The notes: generated from the sequence alone by a model not told the origin. Counted from the first letter of the stretch, positions 7,375 to 13,682 are shown. The stretch: DNA of 16,855 nucleotides from JBKHJZ01 sp046537875 (GCA_046537875.1 JBKHJZ010000059.1:1-16855); one strand, 5' to 3'. Numbers and translations: made by a program.

Positions 7375-7429
7375 GCTGGACAACCACCGGATGTGCCCAA
7401 AGAAGCGAGGAGGAGGGCGGGATCCCCGG

Positions 7430-8842
7430 TCAGGCCGGGCCGGAGAGCCGCTCGACGGCCCGGACCAGGTCGTCGACGGTGGCCTCGGCCTCCGCTGGCG
7501 TCGGTGCCTCGGCCATCACCCGCACCAGGGGCTCGGTCCCGCTGGCCCGCACCAGCACCCGGCCCCGCTCCCCGAGCCGCCGCTCGGCGGCGGCGACGTC
7601 GCCCGCGAGCCGGTCGACGATCGCCGGGTCGCGCTCGGCCATCCGCACGTTCCTGAGCACCTGGGGCAGCCGGGTCATGGCGGCGGCGGCGAGGTCGGCG
7701 AGCGGGCGCCCCTCCCGCACCATCAGGTCGAGCACCTGGAGGGCGGTGAGCAGCCCGTCGCCGGTGGTGGCCAGGTCGCGGAAGATGACGTGCCCGCTCT
7801 GCTCGCCCCCGAGGGCGAGGCCCCGCTCCTCCAGGGCCTCCAGCACGTGGCGGTCACCGACCCGGGTCTCCACCACCGCGATGCCCCGGGCCTGCATGGC
7901 GCGGCGGAAGCCCAGGTTGCTCATGACGGTCACCACCACCGCGTCGCCGGGCAACGTCCCCCGGGCGTGGCGGTCGATGGCGCAGAGGGCGATGATCTGG
8001 TCGCCGTCCACCACCTCGCCGGCGCCGTCGACCAGCAGCACCCGGTCGGCGTCGCCGTCGAACGCCACCCCCGCGTCGGCACCGGCGCCGACGACCGCCC
8101 GGGCCAGGCCCTCGGGGTGGGTCGACCCGCACCCGTCGTTGATGTTGGTGCCGTCCGGGCGGGCGTGGAGCACCTCGACGGCGGCGCCGAGGTCGCGGAG
8201 GACCTGCGGCGCGACGACGCAGGCCGAACCGTTCGCGCAGTCGACCGCCACCCGGAGCCCGCCGAGCCGGCGCCCGCCGAGCGAGGCCGTCACCGCCCCG
8301 GCGTACCCGGCCAGCACGTCGTGCGGGGCGACCGTGCCGACGTCACGCCCGGTCGGCCGCCCGGATCCCGCGCCGCCAGCGCCCGACCCCCCGGACCCCG
8401 CGCCACCAGCGCCGGGCACCGGCCGCCCGGACCCCGGTGCGCCGGCCCCGCCACCCGCGAGCCGCTCGATCTCGTGCTCCAGCCGGTCCTCCACGTCGTC
8501 CGCGAGCTTCAGGCCGCCCGGGGCGAACAGCTTGATGCCGTTGTCCTGGAACGGGTTGTGCGAGGCCGACACCACCGCGGCGGGTGCATCCTCGCGGGCC
8601 GACCACCAGGCGACGGTGGGCGTGGGGACCACGCCGAGCAGCACCACGTCGGCGCCCTCGGCCGCCAGGCCGGCGACGAGCGCCGCCTCGAGCATGGGGC
8701 CGGAGCGGCGGGTGTCGCGCCCGATCGCGACCCGATCCCCACCGAGCACCCGCGCGGCGGCCCGGCCCACGGCGAGCGCCAGCTCGGGCGTGAGCTCGGC
8801 GTTGGCGACGCCCCGCACACCGTCGGTGCCGAACCTCAGCAC
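7430..8842 (-). CDS. glmM: Phosphoglucosamine mutase
   Basis: GlmM converts glucosamine-6-phosphate to glucosamine-1-phosphate on the way to UDP-GlcNAc. The 470-residue product has the four alpha-D-phosphohexomutase domains. Motifs are RFGTDGVRG (3-11), the phosphoserine loop VSASHNP with Ser94, the magnesium loop DGDADR (262-267), the sugar-binding GGEQSGH (345-351) and the phosphate-binding RASGTEPLVR (432-441). The start is a GTG, placed where GlmM proteins normally begin. Between domains 1 and 2, residues 130-169 form a Gly/Ala/Pro/Ser-rich stretch that is not typical and is built from 30-bp repeats. This makes the protein about 20-25 residues longer than the roughly 445 usual. It lies just downstream of rpsI, as in many actinobacteria, and upstream of glmS. 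Confidence 0.96.
   Translation of the reverse strand: MLRFGTDGVRGVANAELTPELALAVGRAAARVLGGDRVAIGRDTRRSGPMLEAALVAGLAAEGADVVLLGVVPTPTVAWWSAREDAPAAVVSASHNPFQDNGIKLFAPGGLKLADDVEDRLEHEIERLAGGGAGAPGSGRPVPGAGGAGSGGSGAGGAGSGRPTGRDVGTVAPHDVLAGYAGAVTASLGGRRLGGLRVAVDCANGSACVVAPQVLRDLGAAVEVLHARPDGTNINDGCGSTHPEGLARAVVGAGADAGVAFDGDADRVLLVDGAGEVVDGDQIIALCAIDRHARGTLPGDAVVVTVMSNLGFRRAMQARGIAVVETRVGDRHVLEALEERGLALGGEQSGHVIFRDLATTGDGLLTALQVLDLMVREGRPLADLAAAAMTRLPQVLRNVRMAERDPAIVDRLAGDVAAAERRLGERGRVLVRASGTEPLVRVMAEAPTPAEAEATVDDLVRAVERLSGPA
8361..8420. repeat. Two imperfect 30-bp tandem units inside glmM
   Basis: Units 8361-8390 and 8391-8420 match at about 25 of 30 positions, and a partial related block follows near 8427-8446. 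In the glmM frame they encode Gly/Ala/Ser-rich decapeptides in a linker (about residues 130-169) between the first two mutase domains. Confidence 0.7.
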
Positions 8843-8970
8843 GGCAGCGCCACCACGCCCGGGGCCATGCGGCCGGGCTCTCGGCGCGTCGGCGCGGAAT
8901 CGGAACGTCCTCGTCGCGTGCGGTGGTCAGCGTTGCCGGGAGGCCTCGCTGTGCGGCCGTGGCCCACACG

Positions 8971-9004
8971 ACAAATCCCGTACTGTTCGGTGCCCACGTA
9001 CGGG
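8971..9004 (-). terminator. Terminator after rpsI
   Basis: On the minus strand, 15 bases past the rpsI stop, CCCGTAC (9004-8998) and GTACGGG (8983-8977) form a 7-bp stem with a 14-base loop. It is followed at once by ATTTGT (8976-8971), a short T-rich run that stands out in this GC-rich DNA. This fits an intrinsic terminator closing the rplM-rpsI unit. The rest of the 177-base rpsI-glmM spacer shows no other clear element. Confidence 0.6.
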
Positions 9005-9019
9005 CCGATCCGCTCGGCC

Positions 9020-9412
9020 TCAGCGCTTGGAGTACTGCGGAGCCTTGCGGGCCTTCTTCAGCCCGTACTTCTTCGACTCCTTCTCGCGCTGGTCGCGCGT
9101 GAGCAGCCCGGCACGCTTCAGCGTGGTGCGCACCTCGGGGTCGATCTCGACGAGCGCCCGGGCGATCCCGAGCCGCAGCGCCCCCGCTTGGCCCGACATC
9201 CCGCCGCCGTGAAGGGTGGCGTCGATGTCGTAGGACTCCTCGGCCTCGGCGAGCCGCAGCGGCTCGCTGAGGATCATGCGGTGCGCCCGCGAGGGGAAGT
9301 AGTTGTCGACCTCGCGGCGGTTGATGGTGATCGTTCCCTGGCCCGGTCGGATCCGGACACGGGCGACTGCGCCCTTGCGGCGGCCGGTGGTCTGGGCGAG
9401 TGGCTGGCTCAT
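9020..9412 (-). CDS. rpsI: 30S ribosomal protein S9 (uS9)
   Basis: This 130-residue S9 has the family blocks TTGRRKGAVARVRI (8-21), ITINRREVDNYFP and GGGMSGQAGALRLGIARAL, and the conserved basic tail GLKKARKAPQYSKR that reaches the decoding-site tRNA. The ATG lies 14 bases after the rplM stop, and the pair forms the universal rplM-rpsI unit. The TGA is followed by a hairpin terminator. Nothing is unusual. Confidence 0.98.
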   Translation of the reverse strand: MSQPLAQTTGRRKGAVARVRIRPGQGTITINRREVDNYFPSRAHRMILSEPLRLAEAEESYDIDATLHGGGMSGQAGALRLGIARALVEIDPEVRTTLKRAGLLTRDQREKESKKYGLKKARKAPQYSKR

Positions 9413-9426
9413 GGGGTGGTGCGTTC

Positions 9427-9879
9427 CTAGGCGCTGCGGTGGCGGGCGTGCGCCACCTCGAGGGGCTTGGGTCGCTGGGCGGCGTGCGGGTGGGTGGGTC
9501 CGGCGTACACCTTGAGCTTGGTCAGCATCTGCCGGCCCAGGCGGTTCTTGGGCAGCATCCCCCGGACGCTGCGCCGCACCGCCTCCTCGGGCCGGCGGGT
9601 GATCAGGTGGGCGAACGATTCGGACTTCAGGCTGCCCGGGCGGCCCGAGTGGCGGCGGAAGACCTTGCGGTCGGCCTTGCCGGCCGTCAGCACCACCTTG
9701 TCGGCGTTGACCACGACGACGTGGTCGCCGGTGTCCATGTGGGGGGCGAAGGTGGGCTTGTGCTTGCCGCGCAGGATGCGGGCGACCTCCGACGAGAGGC
9801 GGCCCAGCACCATGCCCTCGGCGTCGACGACGTACCAGGCACGCTGGATCTCTGAGGCTTTCGGGCTGTACGTGGGCAC
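9427..9879 (-). CDS. rplM: 50S ribosomal protein L13 (uL13)
   Basis: This 150-residue L13 has TYSPKASEIQRAWYVVDAEG near the N-terminus, then VLGRLSSEVARILRGKHKPTF, DHVVVVNADKVVLTAGKA, the SHLITRRP-like block (AHLITRRPEEAVRRSVRGMLPKN in parts) and LKVYAGPTHPHAAQRP. I chose the GTG at 9879 because the sequence then begins (V)PTYSPK as in other actinobacterial L13 proteins, and because an AAGG ribosome site (9891-9888) lies 8 bases upstream. A second in-frame GTG three codons earlier overlaps that ribosome site and is less likely. A promoter and a structured 5' leader precede it. It is cotranscribed with rpsI. Confidence 0.97.
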   Translation of the reverse strand: MPTYSPKASEIQRAWYVVDAEGMVLGRLSSEVARILRGKHKPTFAPHMDTGDHVVVVNADKVVLTAGKADRKVFRRHSGRPGSLKSESFAHLITRRPEEAVRRSVRGMLPKNRLGRQMLTKLKVYAGPTHPHAAQRPKPLEVAHARHRSA

Positions 9880-9888
9880 GCGTGCCAC

Positions 9889-9929
9889 CTTCGGAGACTG
9901 GTGTGTGCGGGCGCGACTGCGCCCCGAAG
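9889..9929 (-). promoter_or_regulatory. Structured leader of rplM that can sequester the ribosome site
   Basis: In the predicted rplM 5' UTR (minus strand) an inner hairpin pairs GGGCGC (9924-9919) with GCGCCC (9914-9909) around a 4-base loop. An outer stem pairs CTTCG (9929-9925) with CGAAG (9893-9889), which overlaps the AAGG ribosome site of rplM. L13 leaders are autoregulatory in several bacteria. A similar role here is inferred, as no match to a known leader family was tested. Confidence 0.4.
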
Positions 9930-9938
9930 CGACGGACC

Positions 9939-9968
9939 AGCCTACGGCGAACCGCCCGCGACCGGCAA
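9939..9968 (-). promoter_or_regulatory. Promoter of rplM-rpsI
   Basis: On the minus strand a -35-like TTGCCG (9968-9963) and a -10-like TAGGCT (9944-9939) are separated by 18 bases, which suits the housekeeping sigma factor. The start point would be near 9932, leaving a leader of about 50 bases before the GTG of rplM. The promoter drives rplM-rpsI away from the divergent toxin-antitoxin genes. Confidence 0.65.
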
Positions 9969-10089
9969 GCTCGCCGTGCGGTGTGGGCGGGGCGGCCTCC
10001 CCGCCGCGGCGACGCCCCCGCCGCGTCCGGACGTCGGTGGGTCGGATCCCGGTGCTCGTGGGTGATGGCAGTGCGTCGTGCTCTACATC

Positions 10090-10107
10090 TCGTATACTTG
10101 ATCGTAT
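10090..10107 (+). promoter_or_regulatory. Antitoxin promoter with a repeated TCGTAT motif (candidate operator)
   Basis: A near-consensus -10 box TATACT (10093-10098) ends seven bases before the antitoxin ATG, so the transcript is probably leaderless. No good -35 is visible. TCGTAT occurs at 10090-10095 and again at 10102-10107, 12 bases apart, and the sequence also contains the palindrome GTATAC. Ribbon-helix-helix repressors often bind such short repeats at their own promoter, so autoregulation is likely but inferred. Confidence 0.5.
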
Positions 10108-10357
10108 GACGACGCCCGTTCCCACACGGTTCAGCGACGACGAGCTCCGGCGGATCGACGAGCTCGTCGCCGAGGGCATCGGCGACAGCCGATCCGCAGT
10201 GATCAGGCGTGCCGTGGTGCACCTGTCCGATGCGGTCCGCCGGGCACGGGTGGGTGCCGCGATCGCGGACTCGTATCGGCAGCACCCGCAGACCCCCGAG
10301 GACGACGAGCTGGCCATGGCGAGTGCCATCGCGCTCACCGAGGCCGAGCCGTGGTAG
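10106..10357 (+). CDS. Ribbon-helix-helix antitoxin of a type II toxin-antitoxin pair
   Basis: This small protein (83 residues) begins TTPVPTRFSDDELRRIDELV, continues GIGDSRSAVIRRAVVHL and ends in an acidic tail (TPEDDELA). The N-terminal strand plus the two helices with the SRSAVIR turn are typical of CopG/MazE-like ribbon-helix-helix DNA-binding antitoxins. The acidic C-terminus is where such antitoxins wrap and block their toxin. The ATG lies right behind a near-consensus -10 box, which suggests a leaderless mRNA. Its last 7 bases overlap the next gene, a MazF/PemK-like toxin, so the pair is translationally coupled. It sits on the strand opposite to the ribosomal genes. Its base composition looks slightly less GC-rich than its neighbours. 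Confidence 0.85.
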   Translation: MTTPVPTRFSDDELRRIDELVAEGIGDSRSAVIRRAVVHLSDAVRRARVGAAIADSYRQHPQTPEDDELAMASAIALTEAEPW

Positions 10358-10662
10358 CGCAGGGCGAGCTGTGGCTCATGGAGACACCGAACCGGAAGCG
10401 ACGCCCGGTCCTGGTCGTATCCCGTGACGAGGTCATCCCCGTCGTCAACAACGTGATCGTGGCCCCGGTGACGAGCACGATCCGCGACATCCCGACCTGC
10501 ATCCCCGTCGGTGCGGACGAGGGGATCGACCACGACGGCGTCGCCAGCTTCGACAACCTCGCCGCCGTGCCCAAGTCCGTGTTGACGAGATGTCTCGGCG
10601 AGCTCGGCGTCGCCGCCCGGCACCGCATCTGTGGAGCGCTCGACGCGCTCGCCAACTGCTGA
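10351..10662 (+). CDS. MazF/PemK-family toxin (likely mRNA endoribonuclease)
   Basis: This 103-residue protein has the PemK/MazF fold signature: GELWLM at the N-terminus (5-10), KRRPVLVVSRDEV (16-28), NNVIVAPVTSTIRD (33-46), a PTCIPVG strand (48-54) and GVASFDNLAAVPKSVLTRCLGEL (63-85). In the family the Arg of RRPVLVVS and the Thr/Ser of APVTS form the RNA-cleaving site; R18 and T41 are the matching residues here. It starts with GTG and overlaps the antitoxin by 7 bases, as in many mazEF-like pairs. It converges on truA with 42 bases between the stops. The substrate motif cannot be predicted. All core strands are present, so it looks intact. Confidence 0.88.
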   Translation: MVAQGELWLMETPNRKRRPVLVVSRDEVIPVVNNVIVAPVTSTIRDIPTCIPVGADEGIDHDGVASFDNLAAVPKSVLTRCLGELGVAARHRICGALDALANC

Positions 10663-10704
10663 CCACCGCCGTCATCCAACCGCGGTCCGCGCCGTACACG
10701 ACCG

Positions 10705-11523
10705 CTACCCGGGGTACCGGACAGACCAGAGGCACAGGCCCTGGGGCGGCGCCAGGGGCGAGGCCCGGGAGCGGTCGCGGCTGCGCAGGATGTCGAGCAG
10801 GTCGCCGGCCTTGCGGCGGCGAAGGCCCACGTCGACCAGCGTGCCCACCACGCTGCGGATCATCTGGTGGCAGAACGCGTTGGCCTCGACCTCGAAGCGC
10901 ACGATGCGGTCGCCCGCCTCGCACCAGCCGGCGCGCCGGACGGTCCGGACGAGCGACGTGCTGCCGCCGTCGCGCCGCTTCGGCCGGCGGCAGAACGCCG
11001 AGAAGTCGTGCTCGCCCACCAGCGGGTCGCAGCCCAGGCGCAGCAGGTCGATGTCGAGGGGCTCGTCGACGTGCCAGGCCACGTGGCGGAGGAACGGGTC
11101 GGGCACCGGCCGGTTCACGATCGTGTACCGGTAGGTGCGGCTGGCGGCCGAGCGCCGCGCGTCGAAGTCCGCCGGCGCCGGCGCCACGTCGCGCACCACG
11201 ATCGCCGGGCCGCACAGCCGGTTGACCGACCGCTGGAGCGCAAGGGGCTCGAACCGCTCCGCGGGCGCGTCGAAGCTGACCACCTGGCCCCAGGCGTGCA
11301 CACCCGTGTCGGTGCGGCCGGCGCAGGTGATGTCGACCGGCGTCCGCAGCACCTTGGCGAGGGCGTCGCGCAGGGCCCCGCCCACGGTCGACACGCCGGG
11401 GTTGGGGGCGAACCCGTGGTAGTCCGATCCGTCGTAGGCAACCGTCATCCGCACCCGCACCAGCGCCGGCACCCGCGGCTCCTCCGGGGCCGCCTGCGGA
11501 TCTTCGGGTTCAAACAGAGTCAT
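10705..11523 (-). CDS. truA: tRNA pseudouridine(38-40) synthase
   Basis: TruA makes pseudouridine at positions 38-40 of tRNA anticodon stems. The 272-residue product has MTVAYDGSDYHGFAPNP (26-42), the catalytic GRTDTGVHA with Asp72, FDARRSAASRTYRYTI, HDFSAFCRRP and FCHQMIRSVVGTLVDVG. The ATG at 11523 gives an acidic N-terminal extension of about 25 residues before the conserved core. An internal ATG at residue 26 would give a shorter protein, but family members commonly have a short extension. The gene follows rplQ, as in most bacteria, but a 151-base hairpin-rich spacer separates them. Downstream the usual rplM neighbour is displaced by a toxin-antitoxin pair. Confidence 0.96.
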   Translation of the reverse strand: MTLFEPEDPQAAPEEPRVPALVRVRMTVAYDGSDYHGFAPNPGVSTVGGALRDALAKVLRTPVDITCAGRTDTGVHAWGQVVSFDAPAERFEPLALQRSVNRLCGPAIVVRDVAPAPADFDARRSAASRTYRYTIVNRPVPDPFLRHVAWHVDEPLDIDLLRLGCDPLVGEHDFSAFCRRPKRRDGGSTSLVRTVRRAGWCEAGDRIVRFEVEANAFCHQMIRSVVGTLVDVGLRRRKAGDLLDILRSRDRSRASPLAPPQGLCLWSVRYPG

Positions 11524-11674
11524 GACGACGAGGGGCGGGGGGTGCGGGGGGCAGAGGCTCCCGCCGGAGCCCCCCGTTGTCGCTCGATCCGGCTTTGCCG
11601 GTCGAGCGGCCGAGATCGAGCGCCGAAGGCGCTGCCATCACCTCGCCTCGAAACCTCCGGTTTCGAGGCGACGA
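11524..11674. repeat. Four consecutive hairpins between rplQ and truA
   Basis: Four inverted repeats fill the spacer. D (11644-11670) has a perfect 12-bp stem, CGCCTCGAAACC/GGTTTCGAGGCG, with loop TCC. C (11619-11633) has AGCGCC/GGCGCT with loop GAA. B (11582-11607) has GCTCGA-T-CCGG/CCGG-TCGAGC with a 5-base loop. A (11545-11576) has GCTCC/GGAGC extended by a C/G-run stem with a bulge. On the transcribed minus strand D comes first, 4 bases after the rplQ stop. No U-tract follows, so these may be U-less terminators, RNA-processing sites or a dispersed palindromic element. Confidence 0.8.
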
Positions 11675-12046
11675 CTACACCAGCTCGATGCGCGCCATGG
11701 GGGCGTTGTCGCCCTGGCGCGGGCCGAGCTTGAGGATCCGCGTGTAGCCGCCGTTGCGGTCGGCGTAGCGCGGGCCGATCTCGGTCATGAGCTTGTGGCC
11801 CATCTCCTTGTCGCCCAGGAACGCGTTGACCTGGCGGATGTTGTGCAGCGCCACGTCGGGGTTCGCGTGCGCCTTCCGCGCCTTGGTGATGAGCTTCTCG
11901 GCCACCGGGCGGAGCGCCTTGGCCTTGGCCTCGGTGGTGACGATCCCCTCGGCGGCGAACAGGCTGGCCGCCAGGTTGGCCATCATGAGCCGCTGGTGCG
12001 CGGCGCTGCCGCCGAAGCGGCGGCCCTTTCTCGGCTTCCCAGGCAT
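11675..12046 (-). CDS. rplQ: 50S ribosomal protein L17 (bL17)
   Basis: This 123-residue L17 starts MPGKPRKGRRFGGSAAHQRLMMANLAASLF and contains IVTTEAKAKALRPVAEKLITKA and the C-terminal YTRILKLGPRQGDNAPMARIEL, all typical. It lies 35 bases after rpoA and ends the alpha-type operon, followed directly by a strong hairpin. The length is normal for the short actinobacterial form without a long C-terminal tail. Confidence 0.98.
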   Translation of the reverse strand: MPGKPRKGRRFGGSAAHQRLMMANLAASLFAAEGIVTTEAKAKALRPVAEKLITKARKAHANPDVALHNIRQVNAFLGDKEMGHKLMTEIGPRYADRNGGYTRILKLGPRQGDNAPMARIELV

Positions 12047-12081
12047 GGCAGTGGCCCTCGATCAGTCCTCGGTCGTCTCGG

Positions 12082-13020
12082 TCAGTCCTTGGTGTGCAGG
12101 GACAGGCCCCGCTCGTCCAGCTTGGCGATCACCTCGTCGAGCGACTTCTGGCCGAAGTTGGTGATGGCCAGCAGGTCGTCCTCGGTCTTCTGCAGCAGCT
12201 CGCCCACGGTGTTGACCTGCGCCCGCTTGAGGCAGTTCCGGGGACGCTCGGAGAGGTCGAGGTCCTCGATCGGCAGGTCGAGGTCGGGTGAGCCCGCAGC
12301 CGCCACCGCGAGCTCGCCGAGCTCGAGGCCCTGCGGTTCCTCGCTCATGTCGGCGACCAGCCCGACCAGCGACCGCAGCGTGTCGCCCGCCGAGGCGAGC
12401 GCGTCGCGGGGCGAGATCGAGCCGTCGGTCTCGATGTCGAGCACCAGGCGGTCGTACTCGGTGGACTGCTCCACCCGGGTGGGCTCCACGTCGAAGGCGA
12501 CGCGCCGCACCGGCGAGAAGATCGAGTCGACCGGGATCACGCCGATGGTATCGGTGGTCTTGTTCGCCTCGGCCGAGCGGTAGCCGCGGCCCTTGTCGAC
12601 CGTGATGTCCACCGCGAGCCGGCCCGACTTGTTGAGGGTGGCCAGGTGGAGCTCGGGGTTGAGGATCTCGATGTCGCTCGTCACCTGGATGTCGCGCGCG
12701 GTCACGTCGGCCGGGCCCCGCGCGTCGAGGCGCATGGTCACCGGCTCGTCGCTGTGGCTCACGAGCACGATGTCCTTGAGGTTGAGGATCAGGTCGGTGA
12801 CGTCCTCGACCACTCCCGGGATCGTGTCGAACTCGTGGAGCGCGTCGTCGAACCGCACCTGGGTGATCGCCGCACCCGGGATCGATGAGAGCAGGGTGCG
12901 GCGCAGCGAGTTGCCGAGCGTGTGCCCGAAACCGGGCTCGAGCGGGCCGAGGGCGAACCGCTGGCGGTTGCCCTCCTCCTCGCCGATCGGCTCGACGGTG
13001 GGGCGCTGCATGACGAGCAT
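12082..13020 (-). CDS. rpoA: DNA-directed RNA polymerase subunit alpha
   Basis: This 312-residue alpha subunit has the N-terminal dimerisation domain (RFALGPLEPGFGHTLGNSLRRTLLSSIPG in parts, about 22-50; ITQVRFDDALHEFDTIPGV; LNKSGRLAVDITVDKGRGY), an acidic linker (LELGELAVAAAGSPDLDLPIEDLDL) and the C-terminal domain RPRNCLKRAQVNTVGELLQKTEDDLLAITNFGQKSLDEV, which binds UP elements and activators. The ATG at 13020 is 9 bases after GAGGGAG. A second ATG three codons later (13011) is an alternative. It is flanked by rpsD and rplQ as expected. Confidence 0.98.
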   Translation of the reverse strand: MLVMQRPTVEPIGEEEGNRQRFALGPLEPGFGHTLGNSLRRTLLSSIPGAAITQVRFDDALHEFDTIPGVVEDVTDLILNLKDIVLVSHSDEPVTMRLDARGPADVTARDIQVTSDIEILNPELHLATLNKSGRLAVDITVDKGRGYRSAEANKTTDTIGVIPVDSIFSPVRRVAFDVEPTRVEQSTEYDRLVLDIETDGSISPRDALASAGDTLRSLVGLVADMSEEPQGLELGELAVAAAGSPDLDLPIEDLDLSERPRNCLKRAQVNTVGELLQKTEDDLLAITNFGQKSLDEVIAKLDERGLSLHTKD

Positions 13021-13055
13021 GTCCGGGGGCTCCCTCGTGGTGACGGGTTGGGGGG

Positions 13056-13670
13056 CTACTTGCTGTAGAGCTCGACGATGAGCTGCTCGCGCACGGGCAC
13101 GTCGATGTGCTCGCGCAGCGGGTACTCGCGGACCCTCACCGCCAGGCCCTCGTCCTCGGAGTCGAGCCAGGGCGGTGGCGTCCGCGCCAGCACGTCGCGG
13201 TTCCACTGGATCTGGATCATGTTGCGGGCCTTGCCGCGCAGCGTGACGACGTCGCCCTTGCGGACGCGGTAGCTGGGGATGTCGACGCGCTTGCCGTTGA
13301 CCTCGACGTGGCCGTGGCCGACGAACTGCCGGGCCTGGGGGCGGGTCGACGCCCAGCCGGCCCGGTAGACCACGTTGTCGAGGCGCCGCTCGAGCAGTTG
13401 GAGCATCAGCTCGCCGGTGACGCCCCGGCGTCGGCTGGCCTCCTCGTAGAGGTTGCGGAACTGCCGCTCGTTGAGGCCGTAGGTGAAGCGGGCCTTCTGC
13501 TTCTCCTGGAGCTGGAGCAGGTACTCGGAGGCGTTGCGGCGGCGGCTGCGGCCGTGCTCGCCCGGCGGGTAGGGGCGGCGCTCCATCGCCCGGTTCTCAC
13601 CGGACGTGCCCCAGATGTTGACGCCGAGCCGGCGGGAGACCCGTGACTTTGGACCGGTGTAGCGAGCCAT
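13056..13670 (-). CDS. rpsD: 30S ribosomal protein S4 (uS4)
   Basis: This 204-residue S4 begins MARYTGPKSRVSRRLGVN, followed by RRPYPPGEHGRSRRR and then the S4 RNA-binding domain (RLDNVVYRAGWASTRPQARQFVGHGHVEVNGKRVDIPSYRVRKGD in parts, about 94-140). The zinc-binding cysteines seen in some S4 proteins are absent, so this is the Cys-free form. A GGCGGAG ribosome site lies in the 12-base gap after rpsK. S4 usually represses the alpha operon, but no operator pseudoknot was identified here. Confidence 0.98.
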   Translation of the reverse strand: MARYTGPKSRVSRRLGVNIWGTSGENRAMERRPYPPGEHGRSRRRNASEYLLQLQEKQKARFTYGLNERQFRNLYEEASRRRGVTGELMLQLLERRLDNVVYRAGWASTRPQARQFVGHGHVEVNGKRVDIPSYRVRKGDVVTLRGKARNMIQIQWNRDVLARTPPPWLDSEDEGLAVRVREYPLREHIDVPVREQLIVELYSK

Positions 13671-13682
13671 GTGCGCTCCGCC

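Larger units (their letters stand above)
7224..7429. repeat. Repeat-rich spacer between glmM and glmS
   Basis: This 206-base spacer holds no gene. Reading on the plus strand, GTCCGGCACCCTCCG occurs at 7259 and again at 7279. Two 30-bp units begin at 7354 and 7384, each opening CCACCGGAT and containing GCCCAAGGAAGC or GCCCAAAGAAGC. An inverted copy, GCGTTCCTTGGGC, lies at 7325-7337. The spacer therefore has both direct and inverted repeats. It follows the glmM stop and precedes glmS on the minus strand, so a role in termination or in the glmS leader is possible. Confidence 0.75.

Noticed and set aside
7354..7413. A CRISPR array in the glmM-glmS spacer
   Set aside because: Only two adjacent imperfect 30-bp units are present, with no spacers between them and no cas genes nearby.
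7224..7429. A glmS ribozyme or known riboswitch upstream of glmS
   Set aside because: The glmS ribozyme is characteristic of Firmicutes and I could not see its core. The segment is made of short direct and inverted repeats, and the likely promoter is right at the ATG.
3750..9212. An 1820-residue plus-strand reading frame opposite glmS and glmM
   Set aside because: It is antisense to well-recognised genes and its predicted protein is His/Arg/Gly/Pro-rich without any family motif. Long antisense frames are expected in DNA with very high third-position GC.
10663..10704. A shared terminator between the toxin gene and truA
   Set aside because: The 42-base gap has no convincing stem with a T-tract. 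The short palindrome around TACCCGGGGTA belongs to the truA coding end.
13021..13206. N-terminal extension of rpoA into rpsD
   Set aside because: The extra residues are an out-of-frame reading of the rpsD end. The ATG at 13020 has a good ribosome site and matches alpha-subunit N-termini.
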